A DNA stretch of 64,000 bases, taken from Desulfosarcinaceae bacterium (GTDB lineage Bacteria > Desulfobacterota > Desulfobacteria > Desulfobacterales > Desulfosarcinaceae). Position 1 is the stretch's first letter. The number at the start of each line of letters is the position of its first letter. Below the pieces are notes generated by a model, which saw nothing but the letters and a program-made list of their open reading frames with translations, was not told the DNA's origin and ran no database searches. The stretch spans positions 1 through 64,000 of the forward strand of contig JASJCL010000004.1 of NCBI GenBank assembly GCA_030066015.1. Direction: 5' to 3'. Positions 33,489-42,646 of this stretch are shown piece by piece. Position numbers and translations under genes: made by a program.

Positions 33489-34826
33489 ATGAGATTCCAT
33501 CGCAATGGGTCGCCCGCCAATGTCCGCCGAGCCGGGCGACGATACCTGCTGAGTGTGGCTCTGATATCGGCCACTCTCCTGCTTTGCATAAGTGTCTGGT
33601 CCCGCTGCGAAGCGGGGTCTGGCAAGATCCAACCCCAAGCGTCCGCAGCCCAGACCCCATCGACGGTATCGCCGCCACCGTCCTCAGCCCCCTGCGCGTG
33701 GCCGCCCAAGCTCCAGGCGGAACTCAGGAAACACCTGGGTCCCACGGATGCCGCCCTGCTGGCCGCCCCTGATGGATGCCATTTGGTGGCCATCCATGCC
33801 GGACGCCCCCTCATCCCCGCCTCGACCCTCAAGCTGCTCACCGCGGCCGCGGCGTTGCATCATTTGGGACCCGAATACCGATTTCAGACCGATTTCTTTC
33901 AGGACGCTTCCGGAAATCTGATCATCAAAGGGTATGGAGACCCCTTGCTTATCTCGGAGGTAGTGGCCGATCTCGCGCAGACGCTGGCCCCCTCACTGCG
34001 GCGCTATGGAGACCTGATCATTGATGATGAGTGGTTCAAACAGCCGCTCTTTATTCCCGGTAGGCGTAACAGCCTTCAGCCCTACGATGCACCAAATGGC
34101 GCCCTATGCGTCAACTTCAACACGGTTTTCTTCAAAAGGCGCAATGGCAAACCGGCCAGTGCAGAAGCCCAGACACCCTTGCTGCCCTTCGCGCGCAAAA
34201 AGATCGCCGCTTCAGGTCAAGCCCAGGGCCGCATCGGCCTCAGCGCTGGCGCCGCAGAAAACATCCGCTATAGTGGCGAATTGTTCCGCTATTTCCTGGA
34301 GAAGGCCGGGTCCCGGGGAAGCGGTACAATTCAAAGCGGCCGGGTGACGGGAGGGGTCAACCGCATCCATCGACATCACTCCCCCTACCCGCTGACCGAG
34401 GTGATCCAGAAACTGATGGCCTACTCCAATAATTTCATGGCCAACCAGTTGTTCATCACCACGGGCATCGCCGCTTACGATCCGCCCGGCACACTGGCCA
34501 AGGCGCAAGCCGCGGTGGATCGTTATGCCCGCGAACACTTGGGGCTTCGCCATCTGACCTTGGTGGAGGGCTCCGGCATCTCGCGTGCCAACCGGATGAG
34601 TGCCCTGGACCTGCTGCGGGTGCTGGATGCTTTCGCGCCGCATCATCGTCTCCTGCGCAACGACGCGAATGAGTATTACAAAACGGGTACGCTGGACGGC
34701 ATCCGCACCCGGGCCGGCTATTTGATGGGAGAAGATGGCACGCTTTACCGCTTCGTGGTTCTGCACAATACCCCGGGGAGAACCACCGACGCAGTGCTGG
34801 AGATGTTCAAAGCCCATTTGCCGTGA
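33489..34826 (+). CDS. dacB: D-alanyl-D-alanine carboxypeptidase/endopeptidase (PBP4, S13 family)
   Basis: This 445-residue periplasmic peptidase trims peptidoglycan. An N-terminal signal or anchor (RYLLSVALISATLLLC) is followed by a Pro/Ser-rich linker. Its active-site motifs are S-x-x-K in PASTLKLLTA (Ser112, Lys115), S-x-N in YSNNFMAN and K-T-G in YYKTGTLDG. It is shorter than E. coli PBP4, as in the deltaproteobacterial type. The ATG at 33489 has GAAGGA about 8 nt upstream. The gene is divergent from the NtrC-type regulator, with 115 nt between the two starts that hold both promoters. Confidence 0.9.
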   Translation: MRFHRNGSPANVRRAGRRYLLSVALISATLLLCISVWSRCEAGSGKIQPQASAAQTPSTVSPPPSSAPCAWPPKLQAELRKHLGPTDAALLAAPDGCHLVAIHAGRPLIPASTLKLLTAAAALHHLGPEYRFQTDFFQDASGNLIIKGYGDPLLISEVVADLAQTLAPSLRRYGDLIIDDEWFKQPLFIPGRRNSLQPYDAPNGALCVNFNTVFFKRRNGKPASAEAQTPLLPFARKKIAASGQAQGRIGLSAGAAENIRYSGELFRYFLEKAGSRGSGTIQSGRVTGGVNRIHRHHSPYPLTEVIQKLMAYSNNFMANQLFITTGIAAYDPPGTLAKAQAAVDRYAREHLGLRHLTLVEGSGISRANRMSALDLLRVLDAFAPHHRLLRNDANEYYKTGTLDGIRTRAGYLMGEDGTLYRFVVLHNTPGRTTDAVLEMFKAHLP

Positions 34827-34880
34827 GCAGGGGTTTCGGTGAGCGATCGAGATGTGACGACGGGAGCGGTGCTGTGGCGG

Positions 34881-35660
34881 CTAATTGCCGTTGGTGCTGG
34901 TGATTTGAGCGTAGGCACTGTGGTTGTGGATCGATTCGAAATTTTCGGCGCTGACCGAAAACCAGGTGATGTTGTCATCGCGTTTTAGACGCGCGGCCAC
35001 ATCGCGGACAATGTCTTCGACGAATTTGGGATTGCTGAAGCCTCTCTCCGTGACCTCCTTCTCGTCCACCCGCTTGAGCACGGAATAGACCTCGCAGGAA
35101 GCGCAGCTTTCCACCAATTCGATCATGTCCTCCATCCAGATGAATCGCTTGAAGCGGGTCTGCAGGGTTACCTTCCCGCGCTGATTGTGGGCGCCGTGTT
35201 GGCTGATCTCTTTCGAGCAGGGACAAACCGATGAGATGGGCACGGCCACTTCGGAAACCAGATCGATCTCATCATGGGCATCGCTCGAACCGAGGATGCG
35301 GCAATCGTAATCCATTATGCCCATGGCCCCGCTCCTGGGGGCTTGTTTTTCCATAAAATAGGGAAAGGCGATTTCGATGTGGGCCGAGGCGGCGTTGAGA
35401 TGGGTTTTCATCTCCACCAGGATCTCGGAGATCTTTTTGAGGGAGACATCCGGTTTGAAGAGATGCAGCATCTCCACAAAGCGGCTCATGTGGGTGCCCT
35501 TGTAGTCGTGGGGCAGGTCCACATACATGTTGATGGTGGCAACGGTGGCCTGCCGGCCCTGGCGTCGATCCATCACGGAGATGGGATAGCGCAGATCCTT
35601 TATCCCAACCTTGTCGATGGCAATGTTGCGGTCATCGCGCTGGTTTTGAACGTCCTTCAT
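34881..35660 (-). CDS. folE2: GTP cyclohydrolase FolE2 (type IB)
   Basis: This 259-residue enzyme converts GTP to dihydroneopterin triphosphate, the first step of folate (and queuosine) biosynthesis. It matches the FolE2 family with the metal-site motif PISSVCPCSKEIS followed by GAHNQRG and a C-terminal ASCEVYSVLKR. FolE2 can use metals other than zinc, so organisms with only this enzyme keep making folate under zinc shortage. The ATG at 35660 lies 2 nt after the TGA of ttcA, and the ribosome binding site would lie in the end of ttcA. It is the last gene of the greA-rpoZ-ttcA-folE2 series. Confidence 0.95.
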   Translation of the reverse strand: MKDVQNQRDDRNIAIDKVGIKDLRYPISVMDRRQGRQATVATINMYVDLPHDYKGTHMSRFVEMLHLFKPDVSLKKISEILVEMKTHLNAASAHIEIAFPYFMEKQAPRSGAMGIMDYDCRILGSSDAHDEIDLVSEVAVPISSVCPCSKEISQHGAHNQRGKVTLQTRFKRFIWMEDMIELVESCASCEVYSVLKRVDEKEVTERGFSNPKFVEDIVRDVAARLKRDDNITWFSVSAENFESIHNHSAYAQITSTNGN

Positions 35661-35662
35661 GA

Positions 35663-36388
35663 TCACTTCTTCAGTAGGTAGTCCAGTTTCACGTTGCTCA
35701 TGGAGCGGAAGATGTTGCCGCGAATCTTCGGATTGCGGCGGTATAGCCGCTCCAGCAGATCCTTGATCTCCCTCCGCTTGGACCGCTTCGCGCTTGGGCA
35801 GGGGTTTTCGAACCGGGGCAAATCCCGCTCCTGCACAAAGCGTCGAATCTTGTTCTCCTCCGCGAAGGCCAGCGGGCGAATGATGGTAAATCGGCCATGG
35901 AAGAAAGGTTGCGCCGGCACCATGGTACTGATCTGACCGCTGTAGCAGATGTTCAGAAAGAGGGTCTCGATGAGATCGTCCTTGTTATGCCCAAGGGCGA
36001 TCTTTCGGCATCCCAGCGTATCGGCGATCTCGAAGAGACGTTTACGACGTAAACGGGCACAGAGAAAACAGGGATTCTCCCGATTCTCGGCGCTGTGGGC
36101 CACGATACCATGGTTTGTCGTTTCCCAGTGCAGGTGCCATCCGTTTCGGCTGCAGAAGCGGGCCAGTTCCTCCCCGAAGCCCCCCTCGAATCCGGGATCG
36201 ATGTAAATGGGGAAGACCGCATAGTGGATGGGGGCCCGGCCCAGCCGGTCATGTAGCAGTTGCACCAGGGTGAGGCTATCCTTGCCGCCGGAGAGGCCGA
36301 CGGCGATGCGGTCGCCATCGGCGATCATGTCATAGGCATGGATCGCCTCGCCCATAGCCGCGTTGAGATATCTACCTGTATGGCTCAC
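35663..36388 (-). CDS. ttcA: tRNA 2-thiocytidine (position 32) synthetase TtcA
   Basis: This 241-residue enzyme puts sulfur on C32 of some tRNAs, using an iron-sulfur cluster. The ATP-PPi loop is LSGGKDSLTLV and the cluster cysteines are in PCFLCARLRR and NPCPSAKRS, as expected for TtcA (and not TtuA). The start is uncertain: GTG at 36388 gives the short N-terminus normal for the family; TTG at 36400 is also possible. It stands between rpoZ (20 nt upstream) and folE2 (2 nt downstream), so these genes should be on one transcript. Confidence 0.9.
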   Translation of the reverse strand: MSHTGRYLNAAMGEAIHAYDMIADGDRIAVGLSGGKDSLTLVQLLHDRLGRAPIHYAVFPIYIDPGFEGGFGEELARFCSRNGWHLHWETTNHGIVAHSAENRENPCFLCARLRRKRLFEIADTLGCRKIALGHNKDDLIETLFLNICYSGQISTMVPAQPFFHGRFTIIRPLAFAEENKIRRFVQERDLPRFENPCPSAKRSKRREIKDLLERLYRRNPKIRGNIFRSMSNVKLDYLLKK

Positions 36389-36408
36389 CGGGCGCCGCAA
36401 TTGGCTCG

Positions 36409-36615
36409 CTAGGCCTCACTCTCCGTTTCGGTGGCCTCGGTGACCTTCCCGGCGGCAATCTCGCGCAGGGCGACGACGATATCCTCGTTCTTCGGCGAAC
36501 TGACTAAATATTCAGATCCTTCCCGAATTTGACGCACCCGGCGGGCAGCCATGTGCACCAATCTGAAACGGCTATTGACCCGCTTTAAACAATCCTCGAC
36601 CGTTATTCTTGCCAC
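36409..36615 (-). CDS. rpoZ: DNA-directed RNA polymerase omega subunit
   Basis: This 68-residue protein binds beta-prime and helps RNA polymerase assembly; together with its partner it can form a ppGpp site. The N-terminus MARITVEDCL and VNSRFRLVHMAARRVRQI match the family. It starts with GTG, preceded by AAGGAG 6 nt away. It follows greA by 93 nt and precedes ttcA. Confidence 0.96.
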   Translation of the reverse strand: MARITVEDCLKRVNSRFRLVHMAARRVRQIREGSEYLVSSPKNEDIVVALREIAAGKVTEATETESEA

Positions 36616-36708
36616 GTCCTGCTCCTTTGGTCTCCGCCACGAATCATGCCGGGCGGTGGTCCTTTGCTGGTATGGGTATATTGGTTAATCCCGCTAAACT
36701 CGACAGCT

Positions 36709-37176
36709 TTACAGTATTTCCACCAGGTCGTAAACCCTTTTGCCACCAGGTGCCTGAAGGACCACCTCGTCCCCCGGTTTTTTGCCCAACATGGCCTTGC
36801 CCAGCGGGGAGGTGACGGAAATGAGGCCCGCTGCGATATCCGATTCGTCCGGTCCCACCAACTGGTAGGCCACCTCTTCACCGGAATCCACATTTTCCAG
36901 TACCACCTGGCTGGCAAACACCACCCGGTCCTTGGGCACATCACCGGGATCGATGATGTCGGCATTGCCCAGCTTGTAATCCAATTCACTGACCCGATTC
37001 TCGATGAAGCCCTGGCGCTCCTTGGCGGCTTCGTATTCGGCGTTTTCAGACAGATCTCCATGGGCGCGGGCCTCTTCGATGGCTCTTATGACGGCGGGCC
37101 GCTCGACGCTCTTGAGGTGTTCCAGTTCTGCCTTCAATCGTTGAAAACCGTCTCGAGTGATGGGTACTTTTTCCAC
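36709..37176 (-). CDS. greA: Transcription elongation factor GreA
   Basis: This 155-residue factor enters the RNA polymerase channel and stimulates cleavage of backtracked RNA. The coiled-coil with the tip acidic residues is seen in GDLSENAEYEAAKERQ, followed by the globular FKBP-like domain (ISVTSPLGKAMLGKKPGDEV). It starts with GTG, with GAAGGAG 7 nt upstream. Length is normal. It follows pssA after 235 nt in which an inverted repeat is found. Confidence 0.97.
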   Translation of the reverse strand: MEKVPITRDGFQRLKAELEHLKSVERPAVIRAIEEARAHGDLSENAEYEAAKERQGFIENRVSELDYKLGNADIIDPGDVPKDRVVFASQVVLENVDSGEEVAYQLVGPDESDIAAGLISVTSPLGKAMLGKKPGDEVVLQAPGGKRVYDLVEIL

Positions 37177-37246
37177 AGTCAGACTCCTTCACATGAATCA
37201 TTGCGCGGTCCCACCCCGCCCCTATGGAGGGAAGGCCGCCGGCATG

Positions 37247-37298
37247 GGTCAAAGGAACTGGATGCGGGGCATATGGTCGGCGTGATGCCCCTTTGACC
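37247..37298. repeat. 9-bp inverted repeat between pssA and greA
   Basis: GGTCAAAGG (37247-37255) and CCTTTGACC (37290-37298) are perfect inverted copies, with an inner second pairing GGGCAT/ATGCCC. An A-run (AAAAAAA) follows on the plus strand, so on the minus strand a T-run lies before, not after, the stem; this argues against a terminator of pssA and for an operator or a leader structure of greA. Confidence 0.4.
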
Positions 37299-37411
37299 GA
37301 AAAAAATGGATTGCCGCCTGGCCCGATCCGGCAGGCCAAAGCGGCAGTGGCGATAGCGAAGGGCGGCCGGCGTGTCGGTCCAGCCGCGCCGTACATGTTG
37401 TGTTGTGTAAG

Positions 37412-38200
37412 TTAGATCAGATCTGAGCCATGCTTCTCGTCGTCAGGGGCGTCCGCCTCCTCAACAGACTTGAGATGAAACACCCGTCTGAGCGTACTGA
37501 CGGGACCTGAGAGGGTATACACCAACCCGATGCTGAACAGCGCAATCTGCGGTTGGGCGGCGATGAAGATCAGCACCAGCAGGGCCACAACCAGGCTGTT
37601 GAAGCCCATCTTTTTGAACAATTCGGGCCGTTTGAAGCTATTGTACTTGATGGTGCTGACCATAAGGAATGAGAGGCTATAGAGCATCACCAAGATGATA
37701 AAGGGATTGACCGAGGCGCCCCAGCCCATTTTATGGCAGAAGAGCACCGTCGTCGCGTTCATTCCAGCCGCTGCGGGGATGGGCAGTCCAATGAATTTGT
37801 CGCTGCTGACGGTCCCCACCTGGGTGTTGAAGCGCGCCAGTCGCAGTGCACCACAGGCCATGAATAGAAATCCCGCCAGCCAACCCATGCGACCCATCGG
37901 CCGCAACGCCCACAAGTAGACCATCATTCCGGGCGCCAGGCCAAAGGAGATCAGGTCGGCGAGCGAGTCATACTCTACACCGAATTTGCTGGTGGTGTTG
38001 GTGGCCCGCGCAATTTTGCCGTCCAGATTATCGAAGAGACCGGCGATGACGATGGCGCAGGCCGCCGCCACGAACTTGCCGTCCACGGCGGCCACGATGG
38101 CAAAGAAGCCGCAGAACAGGTTCAGCGAGGTGAAGATATTGGGGAGCAGATAGATCCCCCGCTTGAGGGTCTCTTTTTCAAACCGCTTCTTTCGCTTCAT
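37412..38200 (-). CDS. pssA: CDP-diacylglycerol--serine O-phosphatidyltransferase
   Basis: This 262-residue inner-membrane enzyme joins CDP-diacylglycerol and serine to phosphatidylserine. The CDP-alcohol phosphotransferase motif is complete: DNLDGKIARATNTTSKFG followed by the YDSLADLISF half with its two Asp. About eight hydrophobic segments follow. Its start overlaps the stop of psd by 4 nt (ATGA), so both are translated together and form the phosphatidylethanolamine pathway. Confidence 0.96.
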   Translation of the reverse strand: MKRKKRFEKETLKRGIYLLPNIFTSLNLFCGFFAIVAAVDGKFVAAACAIVIAGLFDNLDGKIARATNTTSKFGVEYDSLADLISFGLAPGMMVYLWALRPMGRMGWLAGFLFMACGALRLARFNTQVGTVSSDKFIGLPIPAAAGMNATTVLFCHKMGWGASVNPFIILVMLYSLSFLMVSTIKYNSFKRPELFKKMGFNSLVVALLVLIFIAAQPQIALFSIGLVYTLSGPVSTLRRVFHLKSVEEADAPDDEKHGSDLI

Positions 38201-38874
38201 GTTGGAAACGCTCCTATGATGGAGGTGCCGGCGCGCAGTTTGTCGCCGACGCGTACCTGAATCCCTGTATCCATTGGTAGGTAGACATCGACCCGCGAGC
38301 CAAAACAGATCAGACCGATGCGTTGACCACGCACCAAGCGGTCACCGGGCTGCACATGGCAGATGATTCGCCGGGCCACCAGGCCGGCGATCTGGACAAA
38401 ACAGATCTCATGTCCGTCATCGGTCTTCAGGGTCAGTGCATTGTGCTCATTGGCGGTGGCGGCCGAATCTCGATCCGCCGGCAGGAAACGCCCCGGCTGA
38501 TAGGCGACCGCGGTTAGCTTCCCCTCGTAGGGGACCCGGTTGACATGAACGTTGAAGATGTTCATGAAAATCCCGACGCGGCGGCATTTGCCCTGATAAT
38601 GAGGGGTTTCCGCAAGGGTATCGATGGCCACCACCTTGCCGTCGGCCGGCGCGACGAGGAGGCCCTCTCCATTGGGTATGGCACGATCGGGATCACGGAA
38701 AAAAGCGCATATGAACAGGGTTACAACCAGTCCCAGCAGGGCCAAGGGCACGATGCCGAGAAGCGCCAGTGTTCCCGTGGTAAGAGCAGCTGCCCAGATG
38801 AAGGGATAGCCCGCTTTGGCGATGGGAAAGGCCGTCTGACTCGGTTTTTCGGCCCAGGAATAGGTCTCGTTCAC
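38197..38874 (-). CDS. psd: Phosphatidylserine decarboxylase proenzyme (archaeal/short type)
   Basis: This 225-residue membrane-associated enzyme makes phosphatidylethanolamine. It has two hydrophobic segments near the N-terminus and the conserved FRDPDRAIP, LLVAPADGKV and NIFNVHVNRVPYEG. Self-cleavage should occur at Gly-Ser in LICFGSRVDV, forming the pyruvoyl cofactor. It belongs to the short Psd class. It begins with GTG. A consensus promoter lies about 125 nt upstream, and pssA overlaps its end. Confidence 0.95.
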   Translation of the reverse strand: MNETYSWAEKPSQTAFPIAKAGYPFIWAAALTTGTLALLGIVPLALLGLVVTLFICAFFRDPDRAIPNGEGLLVAPADGKVVAIDTLAETPHYQGKCRRVGIFMNIFNVHVNRVPYEGKLTAVAYQPGRFLPADRDSAATANEHNALTLKTDDGHEICFVQIAGLVARRIICHVQPGDRLVRGQRIGLICFGSRVDVYLPMDTGIQVRVGDKLRAGTSIIGAFPT

Positions 38875-39002
38875 AACCCCACTCTCTGCAATAGCGTGTC
38901 AGAAGAAACGATCCGCCCAAAATAAAGACGCCCGCTTACGACCGGTGTCATCAGGCCGTAACTCCGGGCATGGGAGCGGTTCTGTGCTGCTATAGCTTTT
39001 CG

Positions 39003-39031
39003 ACTATATCCGATGTTTCTTTAGGTGTCAA
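39003..39031 (-). promoter_or_regulatory. Sigma-70 promoter upstream of psd-pssA
   Basis: On the minus strand TTGACA (39031-39026) and TATAGT (39008-39003) are 17 nt apart, near consensus. It lies between tsaB and psd and would start transcription near 38996, about 122 nt before the psd GTG. Confidence 0.65.
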
Positions 39032-39071
39032 ACATTTAGGTGCCAATCGCAGCCCGTTTCACGGCGGCTGT

Positions 39072-39800
39072 TTAACTGCGCGGATACGGGTGGCGACCCC
39101 TCGCAGTGGCCGCTTGGGAGGCCCTCCCGCGATGAATCTGGGCATCGGATTGGCGCAGGTAAATGGGTCTCACTTCGGCGGCGGATCTTCCATGGGTCTG
39201 CAGACGGCGATCGGTTAACCAGGCCAGAACAGCGGCGTCGGGCTGCTGCTGAAAAGTGGGCGCAAAGCGGGCTCCCTTGCCCTTAGCGGCTTGGATCTCT
39301 CGCCGGTATAGCCGGGCGCCGCTCCCAACATACCAACACGCATCCGGCGCCTGATTGACAGCCACCTTTGGATCAGCAACTCGCTCGGTCATCAGCGGCA
39401 CCAGCTCCATATCGCTTCGGCGATAGACACCAGCGTAAACCTCATTGCGACGGGCGTCGACCAGGGCACACACGGGTGTTTCACTATGCAGCAGTGGCCA
39501 TGCCAGCACTTCCAGAACCGAGATGCTCACGACGGGGCGTGCCACCGCCAGGGCCAGTCCCATGACGGCACTCATGCCAATTCGAATACCTGTGAAACTC
39601 CCTGGACCACGCGTCACCCCAAAGCCGTCCAGGTCGGTCATCTGCCAGCCGGTCGCGGCCATCACCCGATCGATCAGGGGCATGAGGTGACGCGAGTGGG
39701 TCACACCGGTGGCCTCAACCGCGGCGGCGCGCACCATACCGCTCGCGGCGAGTGCCACGCTGCAGCAAGGGGTCGCGGTATCAACAGCCAAAATGCGCAT
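39072..39800 (-). CDS. tsaB: tRNA threonylcarbamoyladenosine biosynthesis protein TsaB
   Basis: This 242-residue protein pairs with TsaD and TsaE to make t6A37 in tRNAs reading ANN codons. The ASKHA-type N-terminus MRILAVDTATPCCSVAL and GPGSFTGIRIGMS are diagnostic, and the DARRNEVYAGVY region follows. The metal-binding residues of TsaD are absent, as usual in TsaB. It starts 14 nt after the lon stop on the same strand. Confidence 0.94.
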   Translation of the reverse strand: MRILAVDTATPCCSVALAASGMVRAAAVEATGVTHSRHLMPLIDRVMAATGWQMTDLDGFGVTRGPGSFTGIRIGMSAVMGLALAVARPVVSISVLEVLAWPLLHSETPVCALVDARRNEVYAGVYRRSDMELVPLMTERVADPKVAVNQAPDACWYVGSGARLYRREIQAAKGKGARFAPTFQQQPDAAVLAWLTDRRLQTHGRSAAEVRPIYLRQSDAQIHRGRASQAATARGRHPYPRS

Positions 39801-39814
39801 CGGTGCTGGTCGCC

Positions 39815-42289
39815 TCAGGCGTTGGCCGGCGAACGTCGGGTGGTCGGACGCCGTTTGCCGGTAGTCGCCTTGTGGGCGCGTTTTCCGGCGGCCTTGGACG
39901 TGCGCTTGCGGGTTGCGGGCTTCTCCAGGGCGATGTCGAGCACCTCGTCCATGCTGGTCACGGGAATGAAGGTAATTTTACGGCGCACGTTGGCCGGTAT
40001 CTCTTTCAGGTCTTTCTTGTTTTTAGCAGGGATGATGACGGACCGAATACCGGCGCGCAGGGCACCCAAGGCTTTCTCCTTCAGACCGCCGATCGGCAGC
40101 ACCCGACCCCTCAGAGTGATTTCGCCCGTCATGGCCACAGCGGAGTCGACGCGGCGTTGGGTAAGTGCCGAGATGAGGGCGGTGGCCATGGCGATGCCGG
40201 CCGACGGGCCGTCTTTTGGAATGGCCCCAGCCGGTACATGGATGTGGAGGTCATTCGTGTCCAGGGCTTTGGCCGATATACCCAATGGTTTTAGGTTGGC
40301 ACGGGTATAGCTGAGAGCCGCCCGGGCCGACTCCTGCATCACCTCCCCCAATTGACCGGTGACGATCAAGTCGCCCTTGCCACTGATCAGCGCCGCTTCC
40401 ACGTAGAGCACCTCTCCGCCCACCTGGGTCCAGGCCAGACCGGTGGAGAGTCCCACCTGGCTGTCCTCCTTATCCATCTCGGGATAATATTTGGGCACGC
40501 CGAGAAACTTCTGCAGGTTGCTGCGGGTGATATGGTGGTGGCCTTTCTCGCCCCCGGCAATGCGGCGGGCCACTTTTCGGCAGAGGCTGCCGATTTCGCG
40601 CTCCAGATTGCGCAGACCGGCTTCGCTGGTGTACTCGCTGATCATGAGATCCAACGCCCCTTTGCTGATGGCCAGTTGCCGCGGCTTGAGACCGTTCTCT
40701 TTTATCTGTCGGGGGATCAGGTAGTTACGGGCGATGACCGTTTTCTCCTCCTCGGTGTAGCCGGAGAGGTGGATCACCTCCATGCGATCCAGCAGGGCCG
40801 TTGGGATGGTGTCGGTGAGGTTGGCCGTGAGGATGAACATCACCTTGGAAAGGTCGAAGGCAAGGTTCAGGTAGTGATCGCTGAATGCGGTGTTCTGCTC
40901 TGGGTCGAGGGCCTCCAGCAGCGCCGAGGAGGGATCGCCGCGGAAATCGGCCCCCAACTTGTCGATCTCGTCCATCATGAAAACCGGATTGTTGGCACCG
41001 GCCTGTTTGAGTCCCTGGAGGATACGCCCCGGCATGGCGCCAATATAGGTGCGCCGGTGACCGCGGATCTCCGCCTCGTCACGAATACCGCCTAAGGAGA
41101 TGCGGACGAATTTGCGTTTCATTGCCTTGGCAATGGCCTGCCCCAGGGAGGTTTTGCCAACACCTGGCGGTCCAACGAAGCAGAGAATGGGCCCTTTGGT
41201 TCTGGGATTGAGTTTGCGCACACTGAGAAACTCCAGGATGCGCTCCTTGATCTTCGTGAGGCCGTAGTGATCCCGGTCGAGGACCCCTTGGGCCTTTTTG
41301 ATGTCCAGCAGATCCTTGGTCCCCTTGCTCCAGGGCATCTCCACGAGCCAGTCGAGATAGGTGCGCACCACAGAAGATTCCGCGCTGTCGGGGTGCATCT
41401 GCTCCAACCGGCGCAGCTGCTTGTCGGCCTCTTTGTTGGCCTCCTGCGGCATGCGGGCCTTTTTGATCTTCTTGCGATAGGCCTCGATCTCCTCGGCCTT
41501 CTCATCCAGTTCGCCCAACTCGCGGTTGATGGCCCGCATCTGCTCACGGAGAAAATAGTCCCGTTGGCTCTTGGAGATTTCATCCTTTACGTCAGACTGG
41601 ATCTTGGCCTGCATGGCGGACAATTCCACCTCGCGGGAAAGCATGTCGTTGACCCGCTTGAGGCGCTCTGTTCCGTCGATAATCTCTATAATTTCCTGAC
41701 TTTCTTCGAGTTTGAGGCGCAGGTTGGATGCCACCAGGTCGGCCAATTTGCCGGGATCGTCAATGCTGTTCAGAATGGAGCCCACCTCGCTGGTCAGTTC
41801 TCCGCGCAGGGCCAAAATCTTCTCCGAATTTTCACGTACGTTGCGCATGAGGGCTTCCATCTCGATGTTGGCAGCCTCAGCCGGCCCCTCCTCGAGAATC
41901 TCCACCTGCACCCGGTAAAGGCTCCGTTTGCGCGTGTACTTGATAATCCGTGCTTTGGTGATCCCTTGCACCAAGGTTTTCACGCGACCATCGGGGAGCT
42001 TTAGCATCCGCAGAATACGGCTGATGGTACCAACGGTGTAGATCTCATCGGGTTGTGGATTCTCGGTGGCGGGATCCTTCTGGGTCACGATGAACAAAAA
42101 GCGGTCCTTGGAGACGGATTCCTCAACCGCGCGCACCGACTTTTCACGCCCCACGAAGAGCGGCAGAAGCATGTCGGTGAAGATCACCACATCCCTCACC
42201 GGCATCATGGGCAGCGTGGTGGGGATGACCGCGTCGTCATCCTCCTCCTCGATAATACTGATCAGATCATCTCTATCGGTTTCAGCCAT
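39815..42289 (-). CDS. lon: ATP-dependent protease Lon
   Basis: This 824-residue cytosolic protease degrades misfolded and regulatory proteins. It has the N-terminal LON domain (PTTLPMMPVRDVVIFTDMLL), the AAA+ module (Walker A GPPGVGKTSLG, ILTANLTDTIPTALLDRME) and the serine protease domain with the Ser-Lys dyad (Ser in PKDGPSAGIA, Lys in LKEKALGALR). The last ~40 residues are a basic Lys/Arg/Thr-rich tail not found in E. coli Lon. AAGGAG precedes the ATG. A sigma-70 promoter with perfect -10 is seen upstream; I see no clear heat-shock consensus. Confidence 0.98.
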   Translation of the reverse strand: MAETDRDDLISIIEEEDDDAVIPTTLPMMPVRDVVIFTDMLLPLFVGREKSVRAVEESVSKDRFLFIVTQKDPATENPQPDEIYTVGTISRILRMLKLPDGRVKTLVQGITKARIIKYTRKRSLYRVQVEILEEGPAEAANIEMEALMRNVRENSEKILALRGELTSEVGSILNSIDDPGKLADLVASNLRLKLEESQEIIEIIDGTERLKRVNDMLSREVELSAMQAKIQSDVKDEISKSQRDYFLREQMRAINRELGELDEKAEEIEAYRKKIKKARMPQEANKEADKQLRRLEQMHPDSAESSVVRTYLDWLVEMPWSKGTKDLLDIKKAQGVLDRDHYGLTKIKERILEFLSVRKLNPRTKGPILCFVGPPGVGKTSLGQAIAKAMKRKFVRISLGGIRDEAEIRGHRRTYIGAMPGRILQGLKQAGANNPVFMMDEIDKLGADFRGDPSSALLEALDPEQNTAFSDHYLNLAFDLSKVMFILTANLTDTIPTALLDRMEVIHLSGYTEEEKTVIARNYLIPRQIKENGLKPRQLAISKGALDLMISEYTSEAGLRNLEREIGSLCRKVARRIAGGEKGHHHITRSNLQKFLGVPKYYPEMDKEDSQVGLSTGLAWTQVGGEVLYVEAALISGKGDLIVTGQLGEVMQESARAALSYTRANLKPLGISAKALDTNDLHIHVPAGAIPKDGPSAGIAMATALISALTQRRVDSAVAMTGEITLRGRVLPIGGLKEKALGALRAGIRSVIIPAKNKKDLKEIPANVRRKITFIPVTSMDEVLDIALEKPATRKRTSKAAGKRAHKATTGKRRPTTRRSPANA

Positions 42290-42396
42290 CTAATCTCCTT
42301 GCATGCAGCGGGGGTGGCCTGGATTTCGTGTCGGGGGTGGATCGGTGTCCGGATGGTTCTGCGAACACCGCATGGGCGCTTTTAGCGAAATTATAC

Positions 42397-42424
42397 ATTA
42401 TAAGACAGCCTCGCGATTTGACAA
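42397..42424 (-). promoter_or_regulatory. lon: Sigma-70 promoter of lon
   Basis: On the minus strand TTGTCA (42424-42419) and the perfect -10 TATAAT (42402-42397) are 16 nt apart, about 108 nt before the lon start. Confidence 0.6.
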
Positions 42425-42521
42425 TACCCCTGCGTCGTTTAAATCCGCCTATCGCCGCAGCGACGCCGACCCGTCATGCCACCGCGCTTGCTTTTTGATA
42501 TCGACATGTCTAAGCTCCCCA

Positions 42522-42537
42522 AGATAATCACTTATCT
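42522..42537. repeat. 16-bp palindrome upstream of pilD
   Basis: AGATAA-TCAC-TTATCT, a perfect 6-bp inverted repeat with a 4-nt centre, lies 110 nt before the pilD start. It could be an operator. Confidence 0.35.
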
Positions 42538-42646
42538 AAAATTAAAGCGTCCCACCAGTAGGTCCGATCTAGTGGGTTCGCGATGACTGCCGGTACCGTA
42601 GGTGCTGGGTGGGGCTCCCCCACTCACTAATAAGGAGACAAACACT

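Larger units (their letters stand above)
42290..42646. other. Divergent region between lon and pilD
   Basis: These 357 bases carry the lon promoter on the minus strand and, nearer to pilD, a 16-bp palindrome. No gene fits in the interval. Confidence 0.5.
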
